This document shows, one piece after another, positions 1-11,929 of a stretch of 64,000 nucleotides of DNA. The DNA lies in the NCBI RefSeq assembly GCF_030272615.1, contig NW_026729262.1:59036-123035 (forward strand), read 5' to 3'. A program made the translations under genes and the position numbers. The stretch is from Cryptomeria japonica. Its lineage: Eukaryota > Streptophyta > Pinopsida > Cupressales > Cupressaceae. Position 1 is the stretch's first letter; every line of letters begins with the position of its first letter. Below the pieces are notes generated by a model, which saw only the letters and a list, made by a program, of their open reading frames with translations, had not been told where the DNA came from and did not search any database.

Positions 1-1554
1 TATCATTAATAAATGTAACTTTTTAAATTTTCTAATTTTATACCCTCCAATATACTATTCAAAGTATATTTTAGTATTCGTGTAATCATTGCACCTCCTT
101 TTGATACAAGTTCTAGTCTAATAAAGTTGGAGCATAGAAAAAGTCAATGTTTGACCCATAGTCTAAGACACTTGCCCACACATTTTTTCCCCACTAAATT
201 CAAATGAATTTGAAAAAATTCAATTCTTTAAAGATTTTATTACATGTTATCTTATACACTTTTCTTATTACTTTTCTATATTTGTAATAAGAATTTGAAT
301 GTAAATAATTATTATATAGTCTACTAGTCAAAAGTAAATGTAAAATATTATTACTATTATTTTTTATGTATTATTTTGAAAAATTCAAAATAAAATTTAT
401 TTGTTTATAAAAGTTTTTAGAAATATTGATTTTTTTTACACGTGAGATTAGTATTTTGTCTTTATTTTGTCCATTTTGTTTATAAAGTAGAGATATTTAA
501 GTCTTTAGTCTCTTCCTTCTAAAGAGAGTATGAGTCAATTTTCAAAAGTATAAACTTCATTTTTTTTGACTTTTTATTTTGTTAGTAAAGATATTCGATT
601 CTTTGCTCTCTTCTTATTAGAGATGTGAGACTAGTATTTTGTTTAGTAGGAAGAGACCAAAAACTTATTTTTTCAAGGTGGATCTTGAATGGTTCTAAAA
701 TTTATATAGTGCTCATATAAAATTAATTGAATAATAGAGTTAGAACAAAGAAAAAGTCATATTATTTTTCTTGAAACATCATTGAATTTAGTTAATTTGA
801 AAACTCAACTATTTAATTATTTTTAACAATTATTTTAAATTTTGCTAAAGGTAATCCTTATAATTGAATACAAATTACGATGATTTTTTTAAAACATTAG
901 ATACATATTATGGTGAACTTTTAAAAATGTTCAACGATCCAATAATCGAATTTTTGCCCTCCAATCAGTAGAGATGTGAGACATAGAGTTGGCCTTTGGA
1001 TAATGCATTAAGAACATTTTTCTTTCCTTTAATATATCATTTATGTCAAATTGTGCAATTGATGTTTTCTTACCCACTTTTGCCACTGTTCATTCGAATC
1101 CTTTCAAATAAGAAAATATTGCAATCTATTGTGATCACTCTTGACAACTAATCAACCTCCCACCAAATATTGCTCGAATTTTCTTAATTTGTGTATAATA
1201 GCCAACATTTTCTTACCATTATATAGAGAATCACATTTCCACCTCTATGAGTTTTTGACTCTTGAATGCAATTGGGTGCTTATTTTGCATGATAACTTCT
1301 CCAATTCCATATTTTGATGCATCACATTCCAAAGAAAAAGGGAAGGAAGAGATTGGGAATAATTAGTTACATAGGGTATGAGCTCATTACCTCATTCAAT
1401 TTATCAAATTATCACTATGCAACTTTAATCCACATGGAAATTCCCTCCGTTTTTAGATTAGTTAAGGGGGTGGCTTGTTGAGAGAATCTTTTAATGAATC
1501 ATTTATAATAGTTATAGTAGTCTTCAAGGGAGACAAAGCTTTAAAAAAAATTCA
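1..1554. other. AT-rich intergenic DNA, no gene seen
   Basis: Strongly AT-rich DNA with no reading frame of interest on either strand. Around 430-650 there is a loose direct duplication of about 100 bp (shared words such as GAGATTAGTATTTTG / GAGACTAGTATTTTG and TAAAG-AGATATT). Nothing else is supportable. Confidence 0.6.
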
Positions 1555-1730
1555 TAGAACACAAATGACATTTATTTATATTCTTCATGTAAAATCCATA
1601 CAATAATTATAGACAAGAGTGAATGTCATTGAACCTTGATCCATGAACAATCACACTACACTAAAACCCATACAATTCAAATAAATAATCATCACATTAC
1701 TAATATCATTAGAATATCCACACAAATCAT

Positions 1731-2111
1731 TGTAAGAGTATTCGGGTATTTACTTGATTAATTAAACAATATTTGTTTAATTATTTAAGTTCCCTTTATC
1801 TCTTTTACACTTAAGCTAACTTTAGGTGCATATAATTAATTATTTTAATTAATTATTATGTGCAAACCTAGGTTTTCCTTTTTAGGGTTTCTTGACCTAT
1901 TAAAGGTTGAGTTATTTCTTTTCATTGTCTGAAGAAGGATTATTATTGACAATATATTTCGGAGATTATTGAGCTCTCATCTTTTGGAGCATATTTTTCC
2001 TGTGTATTCTTTCCTTCTATGATTTGCTTCATTGCTTCTCCTTGTAATAGGTTTTTTAGCTTGTAGAGATTATTTGGGCTCCTATGGTGTTGTATTTTCT
2101 AAACTCCTATA
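1731..2111 (+). repeat. 5' LTR of element 1
   Basis: 381-bp LTR. It matches 4270-4637 nearly throughout, apart from scattered substitutions and a 13-bp length difference in the ATAATTAATTA tract around 1825-1860. The primer binding site begins at the next base. Confidence 0.88.
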
Positions 2112-2123
2112 TGGTATCAGAGC
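2112..2123 (+). other. Primer binding site (tRNA-iMet) of element 1
   Basis: TGGTATCAGAGC lies directly after the 5' LTR. It is the standard minus-strand primer site of plant Copia elements. Confidence 0.88.
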
Positions 2124-2539
2124 TTTAGATCTGCAGTTGCCTATTCTTGTTTTGAGAATTTTTGCTTTGGAAGCAGATCTGAGGTTTTAGGCTTTTTTTT
2201 GTGTGCTTAGGGTTAAGTTTTTTTGTTTTTTTTTGGAGCACTTTGGGCCTAAACGGACCTCACCATCATTCTCAGAAGGCCCAAAAACCCCTATAGTCAT
2301 ATAAAATTGGTCCATTTTTTGACCCCTGAGCATCTGGGTGATTTTTTTTACTCCCAGCCAGGCCATACGACCCTAGCACGCAAATCGAGAAAAAAATTGA
2401 AATTTTTTGTTTTTTTTGCCTTTTTACAGCATGCAGGCTGAAATTTGCCTTTAAAAAAAATTTCTTAAAAAAAGGCAAAAGGCAAATCAAAAATTAAAAA
2501 AATAGGGTTTTGCAAAAAAATTTTGTTTTTTCTAAAATT

Positions 2540-3110
2540 TTTTTTGGGGGGCTCCCCACGGTTAGTAGGGTACCATGGGGCCCCCTCCCTTCACGCAGGT
2601 CCATACTGCTCCATGGTCACTGGCACTCCAGTCCCTCTGCCAGTTTCTAGCCCCCTGCCGGCTCCCAACCCCCACCAGTCCGCGCCCCCCTCCGCCGCCA
2701 GCCACCCTACGTGCCCAACGCTCTCCCGTTCCGCTTTCGGCTGCTCCACCGCTCTCCAGCCCACCGCCAGCCACTGCTTCCCAACCCCACCTTGCTGCCA
2801 CTAGCCTCTCTGTGGCCCCACCGCTTGGCCCGACCCCGCTGCCGCTACCCCACCTAGACCTGCCGTCGCCGGAAACCCTCGCCGCCGGAAACCCTTACCG
2901 CTGGGAAAGCTCCGCCTGGCCTGGGTCTCCTCGGCCACTGGGAAATCTCTGCCTAGCCTGCCAACTACCCTGGCTCCACCCAGCCACCGGACCACCACCG
3001 GACCACCACTGGGCTGCCACCCATTAGCCACCCACTGGCCACCGGACCACCAAAGAGCCACCAGACTCCCTATTTTGGCTTTTTGAGGGGGGGGTTTCAT
3101 TTTTTGGCCC
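2540..3110 (+). other. GC-rich proline-coding island inside element 1
   Basis: A sharp GC-rich block in otherwise AT-rich DNA. It is open in several frames on both strands. The longest plus-strand frame (2575-3027, 150 codons) would give a proline/serine/alanine-rich, low-complexity protein. The 3' part (2985-3070) is built from imperfect CCACCGGACCA-type repeats. Because high GC lowers stop frequency, and both strands stay open, I do not call a real gene. It may be a GC-rich leader of the retroelement or captured host DNA. Confidence 0.5.
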
Positions 3111-4269
3111 TATCTTGGACATACAGAGTCATTTTTTCAAAAACGAATAGGTGTCAGAAAGCTGGTTCCGAGGCCAACCTCATGGTGTTGGTAATTTTTT
3201 CCAATTTTGCTATTTGACTATGTTTTTTTATAGTTAAAGTGAGGTCTCTTTTTTGCACTCTGGGAGATGTAGAATGAGCATCCGACCTCCGTTTTTTGAA
3301 AACTTTATATTTTCAAAAAGCTTGTGCTGTGTATTTTCTAGAAATATGAGTTTTATTTCTAGATTCTACTCTATGCATATTTTATTCAATTTTTTGCTTT
3401 TCAACACTCTGGTGGATATCGTGGTTGTTTCAAGTCTTGGGATCTCTTTTTTGAGTAGGGTGTCTCTGTTTTGATTCTTGTTTCTATTTCCAGTCTTCTT
3501 ATCATTGTAGCTTATATTTATGAAAATTCACTGAGATAAAATGCCATCATGCATTGTTTACTTGGAATCTTGCATATCTTGTGCCTTGTTGTACATGCAC
3601 TATTGATAAAGTGCCATGAGGGGGTTGATGTTTGCCTGTTGTTTACCATCTTCCTTTGTCCAGCGAGTGTTCCTTCCATGACATTCACCTCATGATGTGT
3701 GTCAAGTGAGTGTTCCTTCCACGACACCATGTACTTTCTCTGCACCTTCGATGTTCCTAGTTCTTCATCATGCAGTTCTTGTTGGTCGTTCTTTTTAGTG
3801 TACCTGTCCCTCTCCCTTTTCAACATTATGGGGAGGTTTATCCTATTGGTTCTACTGCTTCCATGGTTCGATTGATCAGCTCTTCAGGATTTGGTTTCTC
3901 ATGTCATCTGTATCTTTGATTTCAGTTGTTTTTGCCTTGTTTGCCTCCTAATTCGAGTAGTGTCATTTGAGGGCACTCATGCAGATTACAGTCTTCTCTA
4001 CCTGGTCATGTTCTAGTTCAGTGGATGTTCTTCAGATTAACAGTTATTCTTCGACAGAGTTTGCAGGTTCTTCATGCTTCAGTGATATTCTTTTTCATCT
4101 CTTTTTGGAGTAGAGTTTTGTTCCCACATGGTTTTCTCTATTTCTCTAGTTCATAGAGATTTCATTGTATTTGGGTACCTGATCAGGCCTTGTTGCTGGG
4201 ACCCATCTTTATTGCTTTCAGTAGTTGTTCTAGGTTTTAGCTTCTCCCTAAGTCTAGCTTAAGGGGGGG

Positions 4270-4637
4270 TGTTAGATTATTCAGGTATTTACTTGATTAA
4301 TTAAACAATATTTGTTTAATTATTTAAGTTCCCTTTATCTCTTTTACACTTAAGCTAACTTTAGGTGCATATAATTAATTATTATGTGCAAACCTAGGTT
4401 TTCCCTTTTAGGGTTTCTTGACCTATTAAAGGTTGAGTTCTTTCTTTTCATTGTATGAAGAAGGATTATTATTGACAATACATTTTGGAGATTATTGAGC
4501 TCTCATCTTTTGGAGCATATTTTTCCTGTGTATTCTTTCCTTCTGTGATTTGCTTCATTGCTTCTCCTTGTAACAGGTTTTTTAGCTTGCAGAGATTATT
4601 TGGGCTCCTGTGGTGTTGTATTTTCTCAACTCCTATA
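4270..4637 (+). repeat. 3' LTR of element 1
   Basis: 368-bp copy of 1731-2111, directly preceded by a polypurine tract (AAGGGGGGG, 4261-4269) and directly followed by the ATCAT target duplication. Confidence 0.88.
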
Positions 4638-6270
4638 ATCATATAATCATCACTCATAAGAGGCAAGACCACATGAACTGTAAGCACATTATACACATTA
4701 TAGGAGTGTGATACAACTTTTAAAAAAAAATTATATACCTCAGTGTCACTCAATCATGATGCATGAAAAATCATACTAGATACAATCAACATGCATAAGA
4801 GTCAATGCCAATCAACCCTAAATTCATAAATGAGTAGACTAGGAACACCATAAATTTTTGATAAATCTTAGAACAAAACTCGCACAACTCAATGACATGC
4901 AATTATACCTTGTATGCAAAGTATGTACAAGTGCTATGCACCATAGTGAATGTCCTTGAACTATGATTCAATGACATATGCACCATTAGATCCTTCATAC
5001 ATAATTCATCCAATCATCATGCATAGGAGGCAATATTGCATTAATAAGTGCACAATACACGTTATAGGAGTTTGATGTAACCTTAAATCAAAATCCATAC
5101 AAATCAATGACTTGTATGCCATTAAAATAACAAAACTCATATACCTCAATTAAATGTATGTCATTTTAACCTTCACACAAAATTGATATGATCATGATGC
5201 ATGAATAGGCATACTCATCACACCCTAGGACATTGATGCAATCATTAAACAAAACTCATATATACATTAAATCTTTTGTGCAAAAGTCATTGAATCATAA
5301 TGCACAAGTCAATGTCATTAAACTATGATGCACAAATAAACACACTACAAACAAAACTCATATAACTTAGTGGCATATATACCACTAGACCCTTCACACA
5401 AAATTCATACAATCATCATGCTCAAGAGGAAATGGTGTAAGAACAAAGCACAATATGAACACCATAGGAGTTTGATGCGACATTCAAATAAAACTTGAAC
5501 AATAAAATGTCATAAATGACATAGAACCTTAAAAAAAAACACATGCAACTTGATTTCATATACACTATTAAACCATTCATAGAAAGACCATACAATCATC
5601 ATGCATGAGTCAATCACTCAACTATGATGTGTGAATGAGGATGCTAAGCACACCATAGCAATTTAATGCAACATTTAAGAAAAAAATGATACAAATCAAT
5701 GTTATATTCCATTAGATCCTTCATATAAAGACAGTACAATCAACATGCACAAGAGATAATGACACTAAACCATGATACATAAAAAACTAATTTCGAAGAA
5801 AACCTATACAATTTAATGACATATATGACATTAGAACCTTCAAACAAAAGTCATACAATCATCATACACAAGAATTAATAATGCATGAGCACACACTCCA
5901 TGCACACAATAGGAGTTTGATTCAAACTTTAATCAAAACCCATATAACACAATGACATATGTGATAATAACCTTCTAACAAAACCCATATAACTACTCCA
6001 TAACATTGGATCCTTCAAGAAAAATCCATAAAATCATGCATGAATAAGCACACTAGGCATGCCATAACAATTTAAGGTAACCTTCAAACATAACCAATAC
6101 AAATTCACCCAACCATGATGCAAGAACCAACATACTAAAAAAATCAGAAGAGTTTGATGTGAAATTTAAATAAAACTCATACAGTGTAATATCATATATG
6201 CTTTTAGATACTTCAAACAAAATAATTACAACCCAATGACATATATGCCATTAAGAACTTTATTTAATAT
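4638..6270. repeat. Old degenerate repeat array (also 1555-1730)
   Basis: A recurring vocabulary appears again and again at irregular spacing: variants of GACATATATGCCATTAGA, CCTTCAAACAAAA, CATACAATCATCATGCA and CACCATAGGAGTTTGATG. The same words occur at 1555-1730, left of element 1, so element 1 inserted into this array. Copies are too diverged for a clean period. No coding potential is visible. Confidence 0.65.
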
Positions 6271-6472
6271 CCATATTCATATGTTGTTGGTAAAAAAAAA
6301 TTTCACTACGATTGTTTCTCCAAAAATGACCTTGTTTGCTCAAAGAACAGTAATAGTTATGCCAACAATTTTCACCACAATCCTCCTTTATACTTGAGAG
6401 GGGCAACTCCCTCCTATGATAGAGAGTTTTGGGATTTTTGTGTACTTTTTGTTGGATATGGTTGTTCATTTT

Positions 6473-7706
6473 TGTTGCTAGGATATGTTATTTCCATTGA
6501 TGTCAACATATTCCTATGATTTGTTCTAGTGAGTTTGGGAAGAGCTTTTGATCCGATTTTGTAGTTTGGTTATGTTGATCATTACTTTGCAGAATCTGGT
6601 ATTTCCTTTGGTATATTACGGTGTGATTAGATCTTATGCTGAGGTTTTGGGATATTTTTTGGGATGATCTTGTGTATCTTCATTTCAAATGGTCCATGAT
6701 TTGATTCTCCGCAAGTTATCTTTCTTCGTGGCAGTTGCTGATTGGTTGTATTCTTGAGCTTTCTAGATGTTGACCGATGAAGATTTGAAAATAGGTGTTG
6801 GTGCAACTAGTCTGGATGGTTCTTACATGCCTGCTAGTGTTTCCTAGTCATGTCCTATTTGTTTTGGTGATCCGCATTGATTGTTGTGCGAGTTTTTGGC
6901 AGTTTTCATCAACCGGTGATTATTTTTGTTTTATGCGTTATTTTTAATGGTGTAGTGTGTTGCGGTTGATCTTGGCATGATTTCCGGTGGATGTGATCAT
7001 TTGGGAATTTGAATTAGGTCCATGCTATGTAATGTAAATCATTATATTGGTCTGGTGGTTGATCTTTGTATTGTGTAATGTAATCTTTATAATTATGAGT
7101 TGAGGGTTGAGGGTTTAGCTGACCTTGTTATCAAGGTTGATGAATTGTATATATAGGTGAGTTATTCACTTAATTTTGGTGTCGGTATTGTGCCTGCATT
7201 ATCAGAGTAAGGTGAATGTGCGAACAAGAAATTTATCATTCAGTGAAGTATTGAGATAAGATCGGTGTTGCAGGGCAGACAATTGTGCTTAACCAGAACT
7301 ATCATCGGGCATTTGTAGATGCTATCATTGTAGTTCATTTCTTCCAGATTGTAGTTCAAATCATGTTGTAAGTCAGCAAGACTTCCCTAAGGGTTATAGC
7401 CTTCTGGGCAAAAATATTTTGAGCAGTGAGCTCTAGGCAGTGTGCCTGAATGCATGTGCATTCCCCATTGTAATACTTTTACATACTACTGTAGAGTATC
7501 ATCTTACTATGGGTAGGTTCCCATCATGATTTTTCCCTTAACCGAGTTTTCCACATCAAAAATCTTGGTGTTGTGTGTTGTGTTGTTAATTTGCTTATCT
7601 GTTTATTGCTGCAATTTATTAGTTTATATTTTGGAGTTTAATTTTTTGTATTCGGTGAAGACTGGTTCACCCCCCTCTCAGTCTTCCTTCTTGATTGCTG
7701 CTAACA
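6473..7706 (+). mobile_element. Solo LTR, Copia-like, related to the LTR of element C
   Basis: Starts TGTTGCTAGG and ends CTGCTAACA (1234 bp). The flanking pentamers ATTTT (6468-6472) and CTTTT (7707-7711) look like an imperfect target duplication. Internal stretches read like the reverse complement of element C's LTR, for example GAGCTCTAGGCAGTGTG near 7430 and the TGTGCTTAACCAGAACTAT segment near 7288. No primer site follows the right end, so this is a solo LTR rather than the 5' end of a complete element. Confidence 0.6.
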
Positions 7707-7711
7707 CTTTT

Positions 7712-8700
7712 AACCTTAAAGTACAAAAAGGAGAAAAAAAATGAAATGAAGATGAACAAAATAATCTGTAATGGCAAACATACAAGTACCAACTAAGATT
7801 CCACAAATGAATATGGATCACCAGAGGGTATTAGGATAGAAATATGGTTAGGTTTGCAATAATTGGTGCAGTCATGGTTAAGAGAGACCTCAATGAGATC
7901 TATCTGGATTGTGCAACAAGAGTAAAAATGAAAGCAAGACAAGATGATGGAGCAAATGCAGAACTGAATGAATTAGATCATAAAAAATGATTAATAACAT
8001 CTGAGTTACAAGATTCAGTTTACTGGCCTGCTACATACATGCTGAATTATAGAATCGGTCCACCTTGGACCTCTAAATCTCAGGATATATCTCCTATATT
8101 CTCTGGAATGAATTATGATGCTAAATTACATTGATTTATATGGTCTAGAGGGATCGAGTCGGTCCAAGAAGAATCAAACAATGATGAACATGATGAAACA
8201 TGGAGAACCACCATGTTGGCCTCCACCAATGAAAATCCTCTGGAAAATACAAAGGAAGAAGTGCAGATCAAGAGGAAGGTTGGCCACACACCAAGGAACA
8301 TTGGAATCAATGAACTAAAGCTCCAGAAGATACGGAAAGGATATGTAAGATTCACCAATAGTAAATAGGTCCAAGCGGCTCTAGTGTTCTAAGCTAGAAA
8401 CTGTTTCGAAATCTGGAAGCGATAACTTGTCGGAAAAAGATCCGAACATTTTTGCGGTTTAGGAATAAGGAAGATAATCATGATTACAAGAAAAATCTAG
8501 CTCCGCAAGATCCGGTGAGAAAATGCAAGAAAGTGCAAAAAGAAGTGTTGAAACTGCAAGACAGAAAACAAACTGAAAAGAAATGTTTTTGGTTGATGCA
8601 AGATTGCCAAGAATCGGAGATGCTAGTGCATCAATAATGATGAAAGAAGAATAACAAAGCTTGACATGTATGAAGAGATAGGTCATACAAGCACATCCAA
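7712..8700 (+). pseudogene. Unrecognised degraded coding-like sequence
   Basis: Purine-rich DNA with codon-like texture that can be read in pieces: from ATG at 7772 (M-A-N-I-Q-V-P-T-K-I-P), then around 8089-8368 (SPIFSGMNYDAKL, then an acidic, Asn/Glu/Lys-rich segment). Many stops and frame changes interrupt it. It could be the remains of a retroelement gag-like ORF, since it adjoins a solo LTR, but I recognise no domain. The open frames on the opposite strand look like shadows. Confidence 0.3.
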
Positions 8701-9283
8701 ATAAGATAACAGGGGATGAGTGTGTTTCATCACATCAATCACATGGATAATCAATGTTTTACACGTGCATAAAAAGGGTTACCAACTTAACATACAAGAA
8801 ATTGACAGTAATAACGTAGGAACACATTTAGAATGCACAAACTAAACTGCATTATTCATTATGTGTGAAATTATACAATTCCAAAATCCTTTTTGTACAT
8901 GGGTATGTGGACAATCATGGTGGGCCAAATAGGTCCTTAAATGGCAATGGAAATTAGAAAAACAGAGTTAGATAACTTGCTGTAAAAATTTGAATGTTAC
9001 CAACATTATTTCAAAACTATGTAAGAATAGAATCTGTAGAAAATTGAATGTAGTTTCTAAGCTACTTGTAGTTTTCTAAAAAAAATCTATTTGAAATTTT
9101 TTTGAAATTTCAATGCAATAGCACTAAAATTTTAGGAAAAAGATAAGAAGCAGGTGTTTGTCTGACCACCCTGGCCACAATCAAATCATAACATTTTTTT
9201 ATAATATTTTAGATATAAGTAGAAGACTCGTGTCTGGATGTGACACATATTTTTTGTATTTTTTTAAATAAATAATTAATTAT
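8701..9283. other. AT-rich intergenic DNA, nothing recognised
   Basis: No coding frame, LTR or terminal repeat recognised. The last four bases, TTAT, match the four bases following the element at 9284-10277. Confidence 0.5.
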
Positions 9284-10277
9284 GGGTGAACTCACAAAGT
9301 TGGTTCCCACTTTTTGGTACGTCCCGATTTTTGCTGAAATCGTACATTTTTTAGAAAATATAATGATTTAAGCTTTAAGAGGTCCCATTTGAATTAATTA
9401 ATTGAAGAGAGTTAAATCAAAGGCTCTTAGATCAAAATTTCTTGGATAGAACCTCTCTACTTCTAAATCATACTTGCAATGGAGTCTCCTTTGCATATAT
9501 CAAATGCTGATAAAAAACCAATTTTGCATTAGCTTTTGGGGGGTCAAATTAATTCATTTAAAAGTTGTTTTTTTTAGGTATTTATTCCTTATTATAAGCT
9601 TTCCAAATAGTATAAATTTAAATATATTTAATTTCATTAATATATTTTTATTTTATTTCTTATGAATGTAGGTTTTTCACCGAACATGAACTTCTTTGTT
9701 CAATGCATTGGGAAAAATAGTAAACTAATTCAAAAAAAATTTGAAAAATATCTATGCACTAGGTATTGGTGTTTTCTTTCTAAAAATAAAAATAAAATTG
9801 AATTTTGATATATATAGAACAAGTTATGTGTTCAAACGTACACCTATATCTAAATTATAATTAGTCGAACTTCAAAACTTAATAAAATGAAAAATATTCA
9901 ACATATCACTATCAAACCAACTGCATGCCCTGGGTATTGATGTTACAAACGAAAATTCAAAAGAATTAATTTTTTATCATTTATAGAAAAAAACTTATGC
10001 GTTTCGGTATACACATCACTCTTAAAAAATGTTGTTTGCTGTAAAAAACTACTTTTTGAGGGAGATGGAAAAATCAATAAAATTTTATTCAAACAAATTT
10101 GAAAAAAAACATATTTAGAATCTACAAACAAGATGCTAAAAATCACTAGTTTATATCATCTTCAAATTCTTAATGTTTTAAAAGTTATAGGTGTCGGAAA
10201 GTGAAGGTTTTTTTCAAAATATTCATCTAAGTGTCAAAGTTGGTCAAAAAGTGGGAACCAGTATTGTGAATTCATCC
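9284..10277. mobile_element. MITE-like DNA transposon (994 bp)
   Basis: The ends are inverted copies of each other. The left end starts GGGTGAACTCACAAAG and continues TTGGTTCCCACTTTTTG; the reverse complement of the right end starts GGATGAATTCACAATA and continues CTGGTTCCCACTTTTTG. That is about 27 of the first 33 bases. TTAT directly flanks both sides (9280-9283 and 10278-10281), a plausible target duplication. Inside are only short frames and no transposase, so it is nonautonomous. An imperfect duplication of about 170 bp occurs inside (near 9756 and 9924). The short, TA-rich duplication would suit a PIF/Harbinger-like origin, but that assignment is inference. Confidence 0.68.
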
Positions 10278-10281
10278 TTAT

Positions 10282-11639
10282 GATTTGTGTACTACAACTT
10301 TTTAAAATATAAAAACTTGTATGTCTAACCATCATAGCTTGGTCAAAACTTTATGAAATTCAATCGTCTTTTTCTATAATATAGTAGACAAGACATAGAA
10401 TGTGACACATGTTTCAGATTCAAAAAATGTGATACCATTTGAAACGATCAGCCTATCAATTAGCACTTTAGTCATAACATCGTCACTTTTTGGCCCCTCA
10501 TGATCCTACACATACCCACATAGTGTAAACATAAAAGTTTTTCAAAATATCTTTGAAATTTTTTCTAGAGTTTCCCCTTGCAAAATGCCACCCCCCTTTT
10601 ACAATGCTACAAGTCTCATATTTATAGACTCTTTGTTACATAACTACTCATTTTGAGCTTGTCACTAACTTTGTTTGAGCAAGGTAGTTATTTGTACAAT
10701 TTAGAGCAAATAACAATAAAGTTAGAAAATTCTTAACTTCTACACAAAAAAAGTCAAAATTATAACCATTACTATCACTTTGACCAAAAGTCACCATAAT
10801 TGCAAGAAACATAGAAAACCAAAATTTGTGACTTTGGCTTTAATTACATAAAAACAATTTAAATGTTCAATTTTCTTGGATAGTTGAAAAGTCAAATTTC
10901 TGCACTTGTATTCACACTTTGAGTAGAAGCTCTCTCAGTTGCAACCTAATTTTTTTGATGTGAATATATTTCTTTGAATGCCCTAAATAATTTGATAGCT
11001 TGAGCAAATATTTTATTTCTAAGAACCACTATACCAACCCCTCTCAATTTCCAAGTATTATGAGCCCTTTGATCATTTTCCAATTCTCAATGATACCTAC
11101 ACTTGAAGATCAACCACACACATAACGTATATGTAATCCACTTCATGTGATTGAAGTAAACTCAACCTACATCCACTAATCAGAGAGTTTCATTGACAAA
11201 ATTAAGATCTGTTCGAGAGATTTTGATTAGTTTGAAGATCTTTAGAGGCTCTTTGCAATGTCCACTTTGTGTACTATCATCATTTTGTTTCATTCTTGAA
11301 ATGACATATCCTCGAGACATTAATTCAAATAGTTTACATTCCTTTCTTTTTCTCTTCTACTAGTTATGCAAAAGGGCTCAAAGTGGAAATGACTTCTCAC
11401 TTTCTAATTGGGCCAGCCTTAAATCACACACACTAAGCAACATATTAAGCCTAGACTTTTTAGTGTTTAACCCTTTTAAGCTTGGAAGTGTATTCTTAGT
11501 GTGACCACAGATCTTAAGAAATATTAAGCCTAGAAAATGTAAGTCAACTCTTAGTGTTTAACACTTTTAAGTCTACAAGTGTAAGCTTAGTATGCTTGAT
11601 TTAAATTGTTCTTTCTAATTGAATTTGTACGAAGGCTTA
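10282..11639. other. Intergenic DNA with a local direct repeat
   Basis: No gene recognised. At about 11431-11605 a segment of about 90 bp occurs twice in imperfect form (shared words ATATTAAGCCTAGA, TTAGTGTTTAAC and CTTTTAAG). Confidence 0.5.
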
Positions 11640-11895
11640 TAAAAAATTAATAATGAGCTTATTTTGTGAATATCCAACTGTGATCACTTCCCTTGAGGTG
11701 ATAACCCTCTCTTTGAGATCCTCCAGAACAATATTATTTACATTAAATCCCACAATATCACCAGTTAATGCCTCCTGCAGAGCTTCATGGTGCATGCTCG
11801 AAGTAGAGGGATTGGTAACCACAATGTTGATGGATGTTCCTTCACTATTCCAAAGTTCCTATTTTGGCATGCGAATAGAATGTATACAAAGTTCA
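11640..11895 (-). pseudogene. EF-1alpha (eEF1A) pseudogene fragment
   Basis: Read on the minus strand, the segment contains MHHEALQEALTGDIVGFNV followed by N-N-I-V-L-E-D-L-K. This corresponds to the strongly conserved domain-2 stretch of translation elongation factor 1-alpha (family form MHHE-L-EALPGDNVGFNVKN, then a DLKRG-like segment). The preceding VVTNPSTSS and an IGT-like segment also fit domain 2, with a deletion between them. Only about 80 codons remain and both ends trail into unrelated sequence, so this is a dead fragment. A processed copy would be typical, but I cannot see a poly(A) tail. Confidence 0.72.
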
Positions 11896-11929
11896 TGGAA
11901 TTTGGCTTAACACTGGTCAATCACATTTG

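Larger units (their letters stand above)
1731..4637 (+). mobile_element. Nonautonomous Copia-type LTR retrotransposon (element 1)
   Basis: Two direct repeats (1731-2111 and 4270-4637) bound a 2.16-kb interior. The interior opens with TGGTATCAGAGC, the primer site complementary to initiator-Met tRNA used by many plant Copia elements, and ends in a polypurine tract (4261-4269). The flanks carry a perfect 5-bp target duplication, ATCAT, at 1726-1730 and 4638-4642. The interior encodes no gag, integrase, reverse transcriptase or RNase H that I can recognise, so the element is of the LARD/TRIM kind and must have been moved in trans. The LTRs start TG and end CTCCTATA, so the usual terminal CA is not kept. 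Superfamily is inferred from the primer site and TSD length. Confidence 0.88.
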
